In this document: piece by piece, positions 43,091-51,332 of the stretch
Layout: each line of letters opens with the position of its first letter
How positions within the stretch are numbered: the stretch's first letter is position 1
Assembly (NCBI GenBank): GCA_027491235.1
Contig: JAIXWO010000010.1
Coordinates: 124,001-188,000 of the forward strand
Length of the DNA stretch: 64,000 nucleotides
Direction: 5' to 3'
Source: Sphingomonadales bacterium
GTDB taxonomy: Bacteria; Pseudomonadota; Alphaproteobacteria; Sphingomonadales; Sphingomonadaceae
Notes under the pieces: model-generated
The model's database searches: none
Seen by the model: only the letters and a program-made list of their open reading frames with translations
Told to the model about the DNA's origin: nothing
Program-made: the position numbers and the translations under genes

Positions 43091-43189
43091 CTACTGATAC
43101 CCCGCCTGCCACATGGCGTTGAGCGCCATGACGGCCAGCAGCATGAAGCCAATCCAATCAATCGTCTTGTTGCGGCGGCGCGGGGTCAT
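43091..43189 (-). CDS. Putative 32-residue membrane peptide
   Basis: A short frame begins [20 protein letters not shown] and continues as a single hydrophobic helix to MWQAGYQ. It has a basic N-terminus of five Arg or Lys, so an N-in topology is expected. GAGGG lies six bases before the ATG. It is on the opposite strand to rpsF and shares the upstream region with it. There is no family match from memory. The case rests on charge pattern, ribosome binding site and compact fit between neighbours. Confidence 0.4.
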   Translation of the reverse strand: MTPRRRNKTIDWIGFMLLAVMALNAMWQAGYQ

Positions 43190-43415
43190 GCGGCACCCTC
43201 TACACCGCGCGCCTGCTTTTCGAACGGACAACAACCTCCGCTCCGGCGCTATTAACCATCTCCTTTGGCGGGGCTATTTTGGGATGCTTGCCTCGCCCCT
43301 TGCTTTTTCACCCCGCATCCGCCAATGCCCCGCCTTCCCCAAAAGGGAATCGAAGAAAGCCGGAGGGGCGACCGCATGGGGCGGCGTCAGCGATCGGCCA
43401 GGAAAGGCAAGCTTT

Positions 43416-43784
43416 ATGGCTCTTTATGAGCACATTTTTCTTGCGCGTCAGGATCTGGCTCAAGCCCAGGTTGACGCGTTGGCGGCAACAGCCACCGAAA
43501 TCGTCGAAACAAACGGCGGTAAGGTCTCTAAGACCGAAACTTGGGGTCTCCGTACCCTCGCCTACAAAATCGCCAAGAACCGCAAGGCTCACTATGTGAT
43601 GCTTGCTTTCGAAGCGCCCGGCGACGTTGTTGCCGAACTCGAGCGTCAGACGCAGATCAACGAAGACGTGCTCCGCTACATGACCGTTAAGGTTGATGAG
43701 CTGGAAGCCGGTCCGTCGGTGATGATGCGTAAGGGCGAGCGCGACCGCAAGCCGCGCCGCGACGACGAAGCTCTAGATTTCTAA
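43416..43784 (+). CDS. rpsF: 30S ribosomal protein S6
   Basis: The start at 43416 follows AGGAAAGG. The much longer upstream frame has no similarity to S6. The 122-residue product has [20 protein letters not shown] at the start, the [25 protein letters not shown] core and a basic C-terminal extension typical of alphaproteobacteria. It binds 16S rRNA as a pair with S18, encoded immediately downstream. The three genes rpsF-rpsR-rplI form the conserved operon. Confidence 0.97.
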   Translation: MALYEHIFLARQDLAQAQVDALAATATEIVETNGGKVSKTETWGLRTLAYKIAKNRKAHYVMLAFEAPGDVVAELERQTQINEDVLRYMTVKVDELEAGPSVMMRKGERDRKPRRDDEALDF

Positions 43785-43799
43785 GGAAGGCACCAGACC

Positions 43800-44024
43800 A
43801 TGGCACGCCCATTTTTCCGCCGGCGCAAGAGCTGCCCGTTCGCAGCCAAGAACGCCCCGAAGATCGACTATAAGGACGTCCGTCTGCTTCAGGGCTTTGT
43901 CTCTGAACGTGGCAAGATCGTTCCGTCGCGCATCACCGCCGTTTCTGCAAAGAAGCAGCGCGAACTGGCCCAGGCCATCAAGCGCGCCCGTCACATCGGG
44001 CTTCTGCCCTTCATCGTGAAGTAA
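43800..44024 (+). CDS. rpsR: 30S ribosomal protein S18
   Basis: This 74-residue protein has [22 protein letters not shown] at the start, the [31 protein letters not shown] signature and a short tail. It pairs with S6 on the platform of the 30S subunit. It is 15 bases after rpsF and 12 bases before rplI. A single cysteine lies near residue 12. Confidence 0.98.
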   Translation: MARPFFRRRKSCPFAAKNAPKIDYKDVRLLQGFVSERGKIVPSRITAVSAKKQRELAQAIKRARHIGLLPFIVK

Positions 44025-44036
44025 GGAATACACCCG

Positions 44037-44645
44037 ATGGAAGTCATCCTTCTCGAACGCGTCGAAAAGCTCGGCGCAATCGGTGACGTGGTCACCGTCA
44101 AGAACGGCTTTGCCCGCAACTTCCTGTTGCCGCGCAACAAGGCGCTTCGTGCTAACGAAGCCAACCGCAAGCTGTTTGAAGCAAACAAGGCGAAGATCGT
44201 CGCCGACAACGAAGTCAAGCGTACGGAAGCCGAAGCGGCCTCCAAGGGCATTGACGGCGTGTCGGTTACGCTCATCCGTCAGGCGTCCAACACGGGCCAG
44301 CTTTATGGTTCAGTGGCTGTGCGCGACATTGTCGAAGCGCTCGTCGCTGATGGCAAGAAGGTCGGCAAGCAGCAGATCGTCCTCGACAAGCCGATCAAGG
44401 CTATTGGCCTCTATGAAGTGAAGGTCTCCCTCCACGCGGACGTGTCGGTCACCATCAAGGTGAACGTTGCCCGCTCGCCGGAAGAAGCCGATCTGCAGAG
44501 CCAGGGTGTCGATGTCATGGCCTCGATGTTCGAAAAGGACGTCGCAGGGTTCACCGAAGATTTCGACCCCAATGCCGAACCCGGCACGATTGCCGAAGAA
44601 GGCACCGAAGCTCCTGCCGCGGCGGAAGGTTCGGACGACGCCTGA
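44037..44645 (+). CDS. rplI: 50S ribosomal protein L9
   Basis: This 202-residue protein begins with the L9 signature MEVILLERVEKLGAIGDVVTVKNGFARNFLLP, then the connecting helix and the C-terminal rRNA-binding domain (GVSVTLIRQASNTGQLYGSV, IKAIGLYEVKVSLHADV). It is about 50 residues longer than E. coli L9. The extra part is an acidic tail (FTEDFDPNAEPGTIAEEGTE and on) that is common in sphingomonads as far as I recall. A strong terminator follows. Confidence 0.97.
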   Translation: MEVILLERVEKLGAIGDVVTVKNGFARNFLLPRNKALRANEANRKLFEANKAKIVADNEVKRTEAEAASKGIDGVSVTLIRQASNTGQLYGSVAVRDIVEALVADGKKVGKQQIVLDKPIKAIGLYEVKVSLHADVSVTIKVNVARSPEEADLQSQGVDVMASMFEKDVAGFTEDFDPNAEPGTIAEEGTEAPAAAEGSDDA

Positions 44646-44671
44646 TCGGTTATCCGACAGTCAAGTTCACG

Positions 44672-44702
44672 AAAAAGGTCGGCCTTCGGGTCGGCCTTTT
44701 TT
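44672..44702 (+). terminator. Rho-independent terminator after rplI
   Basis: AAAAAGGTCGG and TCGGCCTTTTT form the stem, with two wobble pairs and a CCTTCGGG loop, followed by TTG. It is 26 bases after the stop and ends the ribosomal protein operon. Confidence 0.85.
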
Positions 44703-44725
44703 GTTTGGGGAAGTGCGCGTTCCAC

Positions 44726-44840
44726 CCGTCATCCTGAACTTGTTTCAGGATCCATTGGCATCACGTTGCCAGAACGATGTGCCGTCCCTTTCGAGGCCGG
44801 TGTTCATGGATGCTGAAACAAGTTCAGCATGACGAACGGG
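44726..44840. repeat. Repeat pair of the GAACTTGTTTCAG family
   Basis: CGTCATCCTGAACTTGTTTC at the left (continuing AGGATCC) and GCTGAAACAAGTTCAGCATGACG at the right form an inverted pair. About 70 bases lie between, including the remnant CATGGATGCTG. This is the same family as 42972-43073. It lies between rplI and the aldehyde dehydrogenase gene. Confidence 0.8.
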
Positions 44841-44883
44841 CTCGGCTGGAACTGCTCGAACCATTCCCCTATCACGCCTCCCC

Positions 44884-46392
44884 ATGACCCTGCCCTCGAC
44901 CCAAGACCACATCCGCACCCTCCTCACCCAACTCGGCGTCGAGGAGGACCGCTGGAGCTCCGGCACCCGCGCCATCACCTCACCCATTGACGGCACCAGC
45001 GTCGCCACCGTCGCCGATGCCTCTGCCACAGATGTCGCGGCTGTCGCTGACCGTGCGCAGGATGCCTTCCTGCAGTGGCGCACCGTCCCGGCCCCCGTAC
45101 GGGGAGAGCTGGTCCGCCGCCTTGGCAATGCCTTGCGCGACCACAAACAGGCACTGGGCGAACTGGTGACGCTCGATTGCGGCAAGCCCATTTCCGAAGG
45201 GCTGGGCGAAGTGCAGGAGATGATCGACATTTGCGACTTCGCGGTCGGCCTGTCCCGCCAGCTTTACGGCCTCACCATCGCCAGCGAACGCCCGATGCAC
45301 CGGATGAGCGAGACATGGCATCCGCTCGGGCCGGTCGGCATCATCACCGCGTTCAACTTCCCCGTCGCGGTCTGGTCCTGGAATGCGGCGCTCGCGCTCG
45401 TCTGCGGCAACAGCATCATTTGGAAGCCATCGGAGAAAACGCCGCTGACCGCCCTTGCCGTGCAGGCGCTGTTTGAGACGGTGGCAGCGGACTTTGAGGC
45501 GGCTCCTCCGCATCTCTCCCAGCTGATCCTCGGCGGCGCAGATGTGGGCGCCGCGCTCACTGATGATCCGCGCATCCGCCTCGTCTCGGCCACGGGCAGC
45601 ACACGCATGGGCCGTATCGTGGGCGAGCGCGTCGCCCGCCGCTTTGGCCGATCACTGCTCGAACTCGGCGGCAACAACGCGACGATTGTGACCGCCAAGG
45701 CCGATCTCGACCTCGCTTTGCGCGCCTCGGCATTCGGATTCATGGGCACGAGCGGACAGCGCTGCACATCACTGCGCCGCCTGTTTGTGGAACGCCCTGT
45801 CCATGACGATATGCTGGCCCGCATCCGCGCCGCGGCAAGCTCGATCCGCATCGGCGATCCGCGCGATGGCGAGACGCTTATGGGTCCGCTGATCGACGAG
45901 GCGGCATATGATGCGATGCAGGCTGCGCTCGCCGCCGCCCGGGCGGCTGGCGGCACGGTAACAGGCGGGGAACGCGTCGACCGCCCCGGCGTCTACGTCA
46001 CCCCCGCCGTCGTCACGCTCTCTGCACATGACGGCCCGGCGCTCACCGAAACCTTCGCGCCGATCCTCTACGTCTTTGCCTATGACACGCTAGAAGAGGC
46101 CATCGCGCTCCAGAATGCGGTACCGCAGGGCCTGTCTTCCTCCATCTTCACCACCGACCTTCGCGAAGCGGAACTGTTCACATCGGCGGCCGGCAGCGAC
46201 TGCGGCATCGCCAACGTCAACATCGGCACATCGGGCGCAGAGATTGGCGGGGCCTTTGGCGGCGAAAAGGAAACCGGCGGCGGGCGGGAATCCGGCTCCG
46301 ACAGCTGGAAAGCCTATATGCGGCGCCAGACGAGCACGGTGAACTATGGCACCGCCCTGCCACTTGCGCAGGGCGTGATGTTCGAGATTTAG
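44884..46392 (+). CDS. ALDH7-type aldehyde dehydrogenase (piperideine-6-carboxylate dehydrogenase-like)
   Basis: This 502-residue NAD(P)-dependent aldehyde dehydrogenase has the active-site cysteine in TSGQRCTSLRR and the general base Glu in LLELGGNNATIV. The Rossmann region includes SATGSTRMGRIVGERVARRFGR, plus WKPSEKTPLTALA. The ELGGNNA form, the RPMHRMSETWHPLGPVGIIT segment and the C-terminal IGGAFGGEKETGGGRESGSDSWKAYMRR match the ALDH7/antiquitin branch, whose members oxidise alpha-aminoadipic semialdehyde in lysine catabolism. The gene is alone on its strand, and its last 4 bases overlap the convergent acyl-CoA dehydrogenase gene. Confidence 0.88.
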   Translation: MTLPSTQDHIRTLLTQLGVEEDRWSSGTRAITSPIDGTSVATVADASATDVAAVADRAQDAFLQWRTVPAPVRGELVRRLGNALRDHKQALGELVTLDCGKPISEGLGEVQEMIDICDFAVGLSRQLYGLTIASERPMHRMSETWHPLGPVGIITAFNFPVAVWSWNAALALVCGNSIIWKPSEKTPLTALAVQALFETVAADFEAAPPHLSQLILGGADVGAALTDDPRIRLVSATGSTRMGRIVGERVARRFGRSLLELGGNNATIVTAKADLDLALRASAFGFMGTSGQRCTSLRRLFVERPVHDDMLARIRAAASSIRIGDPRDGETLMGPLIDEAAYDAMQAALAAARAAGGTVTGGERVDRPGVYVTPAVVTLSAHDGPALTETFAPILYVFAYDTLEEAIALQNAVPQGLSSSIFTTDLREAELFTSAAGSDCGIANVNIGTSGAEIGGAFGGEKETGGGRESGSDSWKAYMRRQTSTVNYGTALPLAQGVMFEI

Positions 46393-47546
46393 TAACTCCG
46401 CGGCAACCCCAGCACATGTTCCGACAGATAGCTGAGGATCAAATTCGTGCTGATCGGCGCGACCGTATAGAGCCGCGCCTCGCGGAATTTGCGTTCCACG
46501 TCATATTCTTCCGCAAAGCCGAAGCCGCCATGTGTCTGCACGCACATGTCGGCGGCGGCCCAGCTCGCTTCTGAGGCGAGCATCTTCGCCATGTTGGCCT
46601 CCGCGCCGGGATTGCCGCCCGCATCGTAAACCTGCGCCGCATGGTGCACCATCAGTTCGGCGGCACACATCTGGGCATAGCAGCGGGCGATGGGGAATTG
46701 GACGCCTTGGTTCTGCCCGATAGCGCGGCCAAAGACCTGCCGTTCCTTGGCATAGTCGGTCGCCTTGTTGATGAACCATTTGGCATCACCAATGCATTCC
46801 GCCGCGATCAGAATGCGTTCCGCATTCATGCCCGAGAGGATGTATCGGAAGCCCTTCCCCTCTTCGCCGATTAGCGCGCTGGCGGGGATGCGCATGTCAT
46901 CGAAGAAGACCTCGGTGGTCGAATGGTTCATCATCGTGCGGATCGGCTTGATGGTCATACCGTTGCCGACAACCTCCCGCATGTCGACGAGGAAGATGGA
47001 CAGGCCTTCGGTCTTGCTGGCCACCTCTTCGCGCGGGGTCGTGCGGGCGAGCAGAAGCATCAGGTCTGAATATTCCGCACGGCTGGTCCAGATTTTCTGG
47101 CCGTTGATGACGTACTCATCGCCATCCCGCACCGCGACCGTCCGCAGGCTAAGCGTGTCGGTGCCGCTGGTCGGTTCGGAAACACCGAACGCCTGAAGGC
47201 GCAGCGAGCCGTTGGCGATGCCGGGCAGATACTTCGCTTTCTGATCCTCACTGCCATATTTGAGCAGCGTGTTCATGATGTACATCTGCGCGTGCGCCGA
47301 GGCGCCGTTACAGCCTGCGGCCTGAATTTCTTCCATGATGATCGCAGCAGCATCGAGGCTGAGGCCCGAACCGCCATAGTTTTCCGGAATGAGGGCAGCG
47401 AGGAAACCGGCGCGGGTCAGCGCATCGACGAATTCGCCCGGATAAGCGCGCGCGGCGTCCTTTTCGCGCCAATATTCACCGGGGAATTCCGCGCAGAGCG
47501 CCTGCACGGCGCGGCGGATTTCGGCGATGTCGTTGGTTTCGCTCAT
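46389..47546 (-). CDS. Acyl-CoA dehydrogenase family protein
   Basis: This 385-residue flavoenzyme has IPENYGGSGLSLDAAAIIMEE, FGVSEPTSGTDTLSLRT (FAD/substrate loop), INGQKIWTSRAEYSDLMLLLART and THGGFGFAEEYDVERKFREARLYTVAP. The C-terminal helix carries TVAPISTNLILSYLSEHVLG instead of the usual Y-E-G-T-x-Q-I/E-I. It therefore belongs to a less typical subgroup, with a substrate that cannot be predicted. It is the last gene of the seven-gene minus-strand cluster, one base after the hydratase gene. Confidence 0.88.
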   Translation of the reverse strand: MSETNDIAEIRRAVQALCAEFPGEYWREKDAARAYPGEFVDALTRAGFLAALIPENYGGSGLSLDAAAIIMEEIQAAGCNGASAHAQMYIMNTLLKYGSEDQKAKYLPGIANGSLRLQAFGVSEPTSGTDTLSLRTVAVRDGDEYVINGQKIWTSRAEYSDLMLLLARTTPREEVASKTEGLSIFLVDMREVVGNGMTIKPIRTMMNHSTTEVFFDDMRIPASALIGEEGKGFRYILSGMNAERILIAAECIGDAKWFINKATDYAKERQVFGRAIGQNQGVQFPIARCYAQMCAAELMVHHAAQVYDAGGNPGAEANMAKMLASEASWAAADMCVQTHGGFGFAEEYDVERKFREARLYTVAPISTNLILSYLSEHVLGLPRSY

Positions 47547-47547
47547 G

Positions 47548-48405
47548 TCAGTCTTTCCCGGTTGCGGTGGCGGCCATCACCTGACGGCCATCAGAGGCGA
47601 AAGCCCCAAGTTCAATCTCATTGCCCAGTCCACGCATCACAAGATGCAGCGCCTCCCCACAAATGGCAGGCGACGTGCCCCGGAAGGCAAAGCTGGTGAG
47701 CGCATTGTCGCCTAGCTCCGCCTGCGCCAGTTGCAGCAGCTTGGTCGCGGTCAGCGGCCCATGGACGACAAGCCCGCGATAGCCTTCTTCAGCGGTCGCA
47801 TAGGGCAGGTCATAATGGATGCGGTGGCTGTTGAAGGTGAGTGCGGAGAAACGAAACAGCAAAGGCTCGGTCGGCACGAGCGTGCGGTGGGCATCCCAGC
47901 CCTTGGGATCGAATGCATCAGGCCCCGGCGGCGGCGGGACAGGCGCGCTCCCGGCAGGCGCAGCACCGCGATAGACGATCGACTGGACTTCCCGGACAGC
48001 AGGGCCGTCTTGAGTGTTCGTCTGATGCTCCACCTCAACGAACACAAGATCGCCCGACCCGCCCGATTTAGCGGTGACGGAAAGCACCTTGGACGTCCGC
48101 GTGATGGTGTCGTCGATCTTGAGTGGGGCAAGGAACGCGACCTTGCTCGATGCCCACATCCGGCGCGGCAGTGGCACGGGCGGCAGGAAAGAGTCCGGGC
48201 TGTCATCGCGCAGCGGGTGGCCATCCGGTCCAAGTTGCGCGGTCGGCGCATCAGGCAGACACAGCGCCCAGTGGATCGCCTGTGGCATCACTCCATCCGC
48301 CGAAATGTCGCGATCAAGCATGGCGAGCCAGCGTGTCGCCATCCCCGCGTCCAGCCGGTCCATGCGGGTTTCCGTCCGGCCGATCCACGCGTCCCAATCG
48401 CCCAT
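47548..48405 (-). CDS. meh: MaoC-like hydratase, probable mesaconyl-C4-CoA hydratase
   Basis: This 285-residue two-part hotdog protein of the HTD2/FAS1-like dehydratase type has LGPDGHPLRDDSPDSFLPPV then PLPRRMWASSKVAF, VFVEVEHQTNTQDG and FRFSALTFNSHRIHYDLPYA. The second part carries the hydratase-like FNSHRIHYD (catalytic Asp/His equivalents). These are the landmarks of 3-methylfumaryl-CoA (mesaconyl-C4-CoA) hydratase, which makes citramalyl-CoA in the 3-hydroxypropionate bicycle. The neighbours support this, since the mct-like gene is in the same cluster. The ATG overlaps the previous stop by one base. An itaconyl-CoA hydratase role is the main alternative. Confidence 0.7.
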   Translation of the reverse strand: MGDWDAWIGRTETRMDRLDAGMATRWLAMLDRDISADGVMPQAIHWALCLPDAPTAQLGPDGHPLRDDSPDSFLPPVPLPRRMWASSKVAFLAPLKIDDTITRTSKVLSVTAKSGGSGDLVFVEVEHQTNTQDGPAVREVQSIVYRGAAPAGSAPVPPPPGPDAFDPKGWDAHRTLVPTEPLLFRFSALTFNSHRIHYDLPYATAEEGYRGLVVHGPLTATKLLQLAQAELGDNALTSFAFRGTSPAICGEALHLVMRGLGNEIELGAFASDGRQVMAATATGKD

Positions 48406-49973
48406 TAGTTGCGACCTCCGGCCAAGCCCTTGGCGATCACCTGCGCCTGAATTTCAGCCGCGCCTTCAAAGATATTCAGGATGCGCGCGTCGCACAGGAT
48501 GCGGCTGATTTCATATTCGAGCGCATAGCCATTGCCGCCATGGATTTGCAGCGCGCTATCGGCATTGGACCAGGCCGTGCGTGCCGCGAGCAGCTTCGCC
48601 ATGCCCGCCTCAATGTCGCAGCGCTTGCCTGAGTCCTTGGCGCGGGCGGCCGCATAGGTCAGTTCGCGGGATAGGATGAGATCGACAAGGCTCATCGCCA
48701 ATTTGTCCGACACGCGCGGGAAGGTGACAATCGCTTTGCCGAATTGCTTGCGGCCCAGCGCATAATCGAGGCCGAGTTCCAGCGCGCGTTTCGCCACACC
48801 CACCGCGCGGGCTGCCGTCTGAATGCGGGCGCCTTCAAAGGTGCGCATCAATTGCTTGAAGCCCTGCCCCTCTTCGCCGCCGAGCAGCGCATCGGCAGGC
48901 GCGGTCATGCCATCAAACTGGAGCGCATATTCGCGCATCCCGCGATAGCCGAGCACTTCGATCTCGCTGCCCGACATGCCGTCCGCCGGGAACAGATCAG
49001 CTTCCATCCCGCGCGGCTTGGGCACCAGCAGCATGGAGAGGCCGGCATATCCCTTTGCATCTGGCAACGTGCGGGCGAGCAGCGTCATCATGTCTGACCG
49101 GCTGGCATGGGTGATCCAGGTCTTCGCCCCGTAAATGACCCAATGGTCGCCCTCCAGCCGCGCGCGCGTCTGGAGCGAGCCAAGGTCGGACCCGGTATCG
49201 GGCTCCGTAAACACAGCCGTCGGCAGAACATCGCCGCTGGCAATCTTGGGCAACCAATGCGCCTTTTGCGCCGCCGTCCCGCCCAGCGTGATCAGTTCGC
49301 CCGCAATTTCGGACCGTGTGCCGAGCGACCCTGCACCGATCCAGCCGCGCGACAATTCTTCAGTGACGATGCACATGACCAGCTTGGACAGGCCAAGTCC
49401 GCCAAACTCCTCGGGGATACACACCCCGAACGTCCCCAACTCCGCCATCGCCGCGACCGTCGCATCAGGGATCAGGTCGTTCGCCAGATGCCAAGCATGG
49501 GCATGCGGCAGGATTTCGGCGTCGGTGAAGCGGCGGAACTGATCGCGGATGGCGTCAAGTTCGGCATCGTGGAAGCTCTCGCTGGGCCAATTCCCGTCCG
49601 CAAGATGCTGTCCAACGGCGGCGCGGGTGGCCGCATGATCGGCATCGAGCAACGGCGCGCACGTCTCTGCCAATGTCCGTGCTTCTGCTCCCAGACCAAG
49701 GTCCGTCGGACGGAAGATTTCATTCTGCCCCATCGGCAGACCACCAACGAGTTGCGCGATGGTCTCAGCAAAGGCGAGGTCTGCGACCAGTGCATCAACC
49801 GGATTGGCATCGCCATTGCGCGCGCGCCAATCGAGCACGGCTTCGAGGGCTGCCACACTGGTCGCCACCCATGCAAAGCCATGCGCGGCGCGCTGGTCCT
49901 GCGGGTCACGCGTCGCCAACGCCGCGCGGGCGGCGTCACGATAGGTCTGAGCGGCGGAGATGTAGGTCTTCAT
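48405..49973 (-). CDS. Acyl-CoA dehydrogenase, (2S)-methylsuccinyl-CoA dehydrogenase-like
   Basis: The start is placed at the ATG at 49973, since the extra upstream codons run into a repeat. The 522-residue protein is longer than normal acyl-CoA dehydrogenases because of an N-terminal extension of about 120 residues with its own helical character. The features I associate with methylsuccinyl-CoA dehydrogenase of the ethylmalonyl-CoA pathway are all present: [77 protein letters not shown] and [20 protein letters not shown]. It ends with [13 protein letters not shown]. Its mct- and meh-like neighbours would use the mesaconyl-CoA it produces. Confidence 0.75.
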   Translation of the reverse strand: MKTYISAAQTYRDAARAALATRDPQDQRAAHGFAWVATSVAALEAVLDWRARNGDANPVDALVADLAFAETIAQLVGGLPMGQNEIFRPTDLGLGAEARTLAETCAPLLDADHAATRAAVGQHLADGNWPSESFHDAELDAIRDQFRRFTDAEILPHAHAWHLANDLIPDATVAAMAELGTFGVCIPEEFGGLGLSKLVMCIVTEELSRGWIGAGSLGTRSEIAGELITLGGTAAQKAHWLPKIASGDVLPTAVFTEPDTGSDLGSLQTRARLEGDHWVIYGAKTWITHASRSDMMTLLARTLPDAKGYAGLSMLLVPKPRGMEADLFPADGMSGSEIEVLGYRGMREYALQFDGMTAPADALLGGEEGQGFKQLMRTFEGARIQTAARAVGVAKRALELGLDYALGRKQFGKAIVTFPRVSDKLAMSLVDLILSRELTYAAARAKDSGKRCDIEAGMAKLLAARTAWSNADSALQIHGGNGYALEYEISRILCDARILNIFEGAAEIQAQVIAKGLAGGRN

Positions 49974-49977
49974 TGAA

Positions 49978-50116
49978 CCTCCCCGGCACGGGGAGGGGGA
50001 CCACCCGCAGGGTGGTGGAGGGGTGGCGCAGACAGGTGTGGAATGGACACGGGCATACCGCACGCACGCGACCCCTCCACCAGCTTCGCTGGTCCCCCTC
50101 CCCCAAGGGGGAGGTC
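49978..50116. repeat. Inverted pair of CCCCTCCACCA-type repeats
   Basis: The left copy reads GGTGGTGGAGGGGTGG in its middle (reverse orientation). The right copy reads CCCCTCCACCAGCTTCGCTG and GTCCCCCTCCCCC. Each is itself a hairpin, and together they could form one large cruciform between the dehydrogenase and thiolase genes. A third, forward copy lies at 11184-11240. Confidence 0.75.
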
Positions 50117-50117
50117 C

Positions 50118-51332
50118 TTACGCACGCTCAAATACCGCAGCGATGCCCTGCCCGCCGCCGATGCACATGGTCTCCAGCCCGTACTTCACATCGCGGCGGT
50201 GCAGTTCGCGGGTCAGGTTCGCGAGGATGCGCCCGCCGGTCGCGCCGATGGGATGGCCAAGCGAAATGCCCGATCCATTGACGTTGAGCACCTCATGCCG
50301 GCTGTCGTCATCCGACCAGCCCCAGCCTTTCAAGCAGGCGAGCACCTGCGGCGCGAAGGCTTCGTTGAGTTCGATGAGGCCGATGTCGCTCCAGCTGAGG
50401 CCATTGCGCGCGAACAGTCGCTCGGTCGCGGGCACCGGGCCATAGCCCATGCGGCTCGGGTCACACCCTGCCGCCGCCCAACTGTGGAAATAGGCGATGG
50501 GCTCCAGCCCCAGTTCCTCAAGCTTGTCTTCGGCCACAACCAAGCAGGCCGCCGCCGCATCATTCTGCTGGCTGGCATTGCCCGCCGTCACAACGCCACC
50601 TTCAAGCGCTTTGAGCCTGCCCAGCGTCTCCATGCTGGCATCGGCGCGATAGCCTTCGTCATGATCAAACAAGAGCGCGTCGCCCTTCTTTTGCGGCACG
50701 GCAACCGGCACCAGCTCATCGGCGAACAGGCCATTTGCCCAGGCCGCTGCTGCGCGCTGATGGCTGCGCGCGGCATAGGCGTCGCACGCCTCCCGGCTGA
50801 TGTTCCAATCCTTGGCGAGGTTCTCTGCCGTCTCGATCATGCCCGAAATGACGCCATAGCGTTCGATCGGCTGACTCATGACACGGCCGCGCGTCAGGCG
50901 GTCATGCAGCGTCAGATTGCCCGCGCGCACACCCTTTCGGATGTCGGTCGAGTAATGCTCGACATTCGACATGCTCTCACAACCACCCGCGACGACGACA
51001 TCGCTCATCCCCGTCTGCACCATCATCGCGGCGTTGATGATCGCCTGCAGGCCGGAGCCGCAACGCCGGTCCAGCTGATAGCCCGGCACTTCTTCGGGAA
51101 GTCCCGCCAGCAGCCAGGCCCAATGGCCGATGCACGGCGCCTCGCCATTGCCATAGCCTTGGCTGAACACGACATCGTCAACACGCGACGGATCGATCTT
51201 CGTCCGCTCCATCAGCGCCTTCAGGATGACCGCGCCCAGCTGTCCGGCGGTCATGGAGGACAACGCCCCGCCAAACTTGCCGACAGGTGTGCGGATGGGG
51301 GCGACGATGGCAGCGCGGCGGAGTTGGGTCAT
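50118..51332 (-). CDS. Thiolase family protein (acetyl-CoA C-acyltransferase)
   Basis: This 404-residue thiolase has the acylated Cys91 in QLDRRCGSGLQAI, the NEAFAPQ signature, His360 in SLGHPIGATGG and Cys390 in CIGGGQG. The catalytic set is therefore complete. It could cleave a beta-ketoacyl-CoA or condense two acetyl-CoA molecules. Its loop VEHYSTDIRKGVRAGNLTLH is not diagnostic to me. The ATG overlaps the upstream CoA-transferase stop (ATGA), so translation is coupled. Confidence 0.93.
   Translation of the reverse strand: MTQLRRAAIVAPIRTPVGKFGGALSSMTAGQLGAVILKALMERTKIDPSRVDDVVFSQGYGNGEAPCIGHWAWLLAGLPEEVPGYQLDRRCGSGLQAIINAAMMVQTGMSDVVVAGGCESMSNVEHYSTDIRKGVRAGNLTLHDRLTRGRVMSQPIERYGVISGMIETAENLAKDWNISREACDAYAARSHQRAAAAWANGLFADELVPVAVPQKKGDALLFDHDEGYRADASMETLGRLKALEGGVVTAGNASQQNDAAAACLVVAEDKLEELGLEPIAYFHSWAAAGCDPSRMGYGPVPATERLFARNGLSWSDIGLIELNEAFAPQVLACLKGWGWSDDDSRHEVLNVNGSGISLGHPIGATGGRILANLTRELHRRDVKYGLETMCIGGGQGIAAVFERA

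Noticed and set aside
43220-43415. Possible S6:S18 autoregulatory leader before rpsF
   Set aside because: A GC-rich leader is present, but I could not identify the binding motif with enough confidence by eye.
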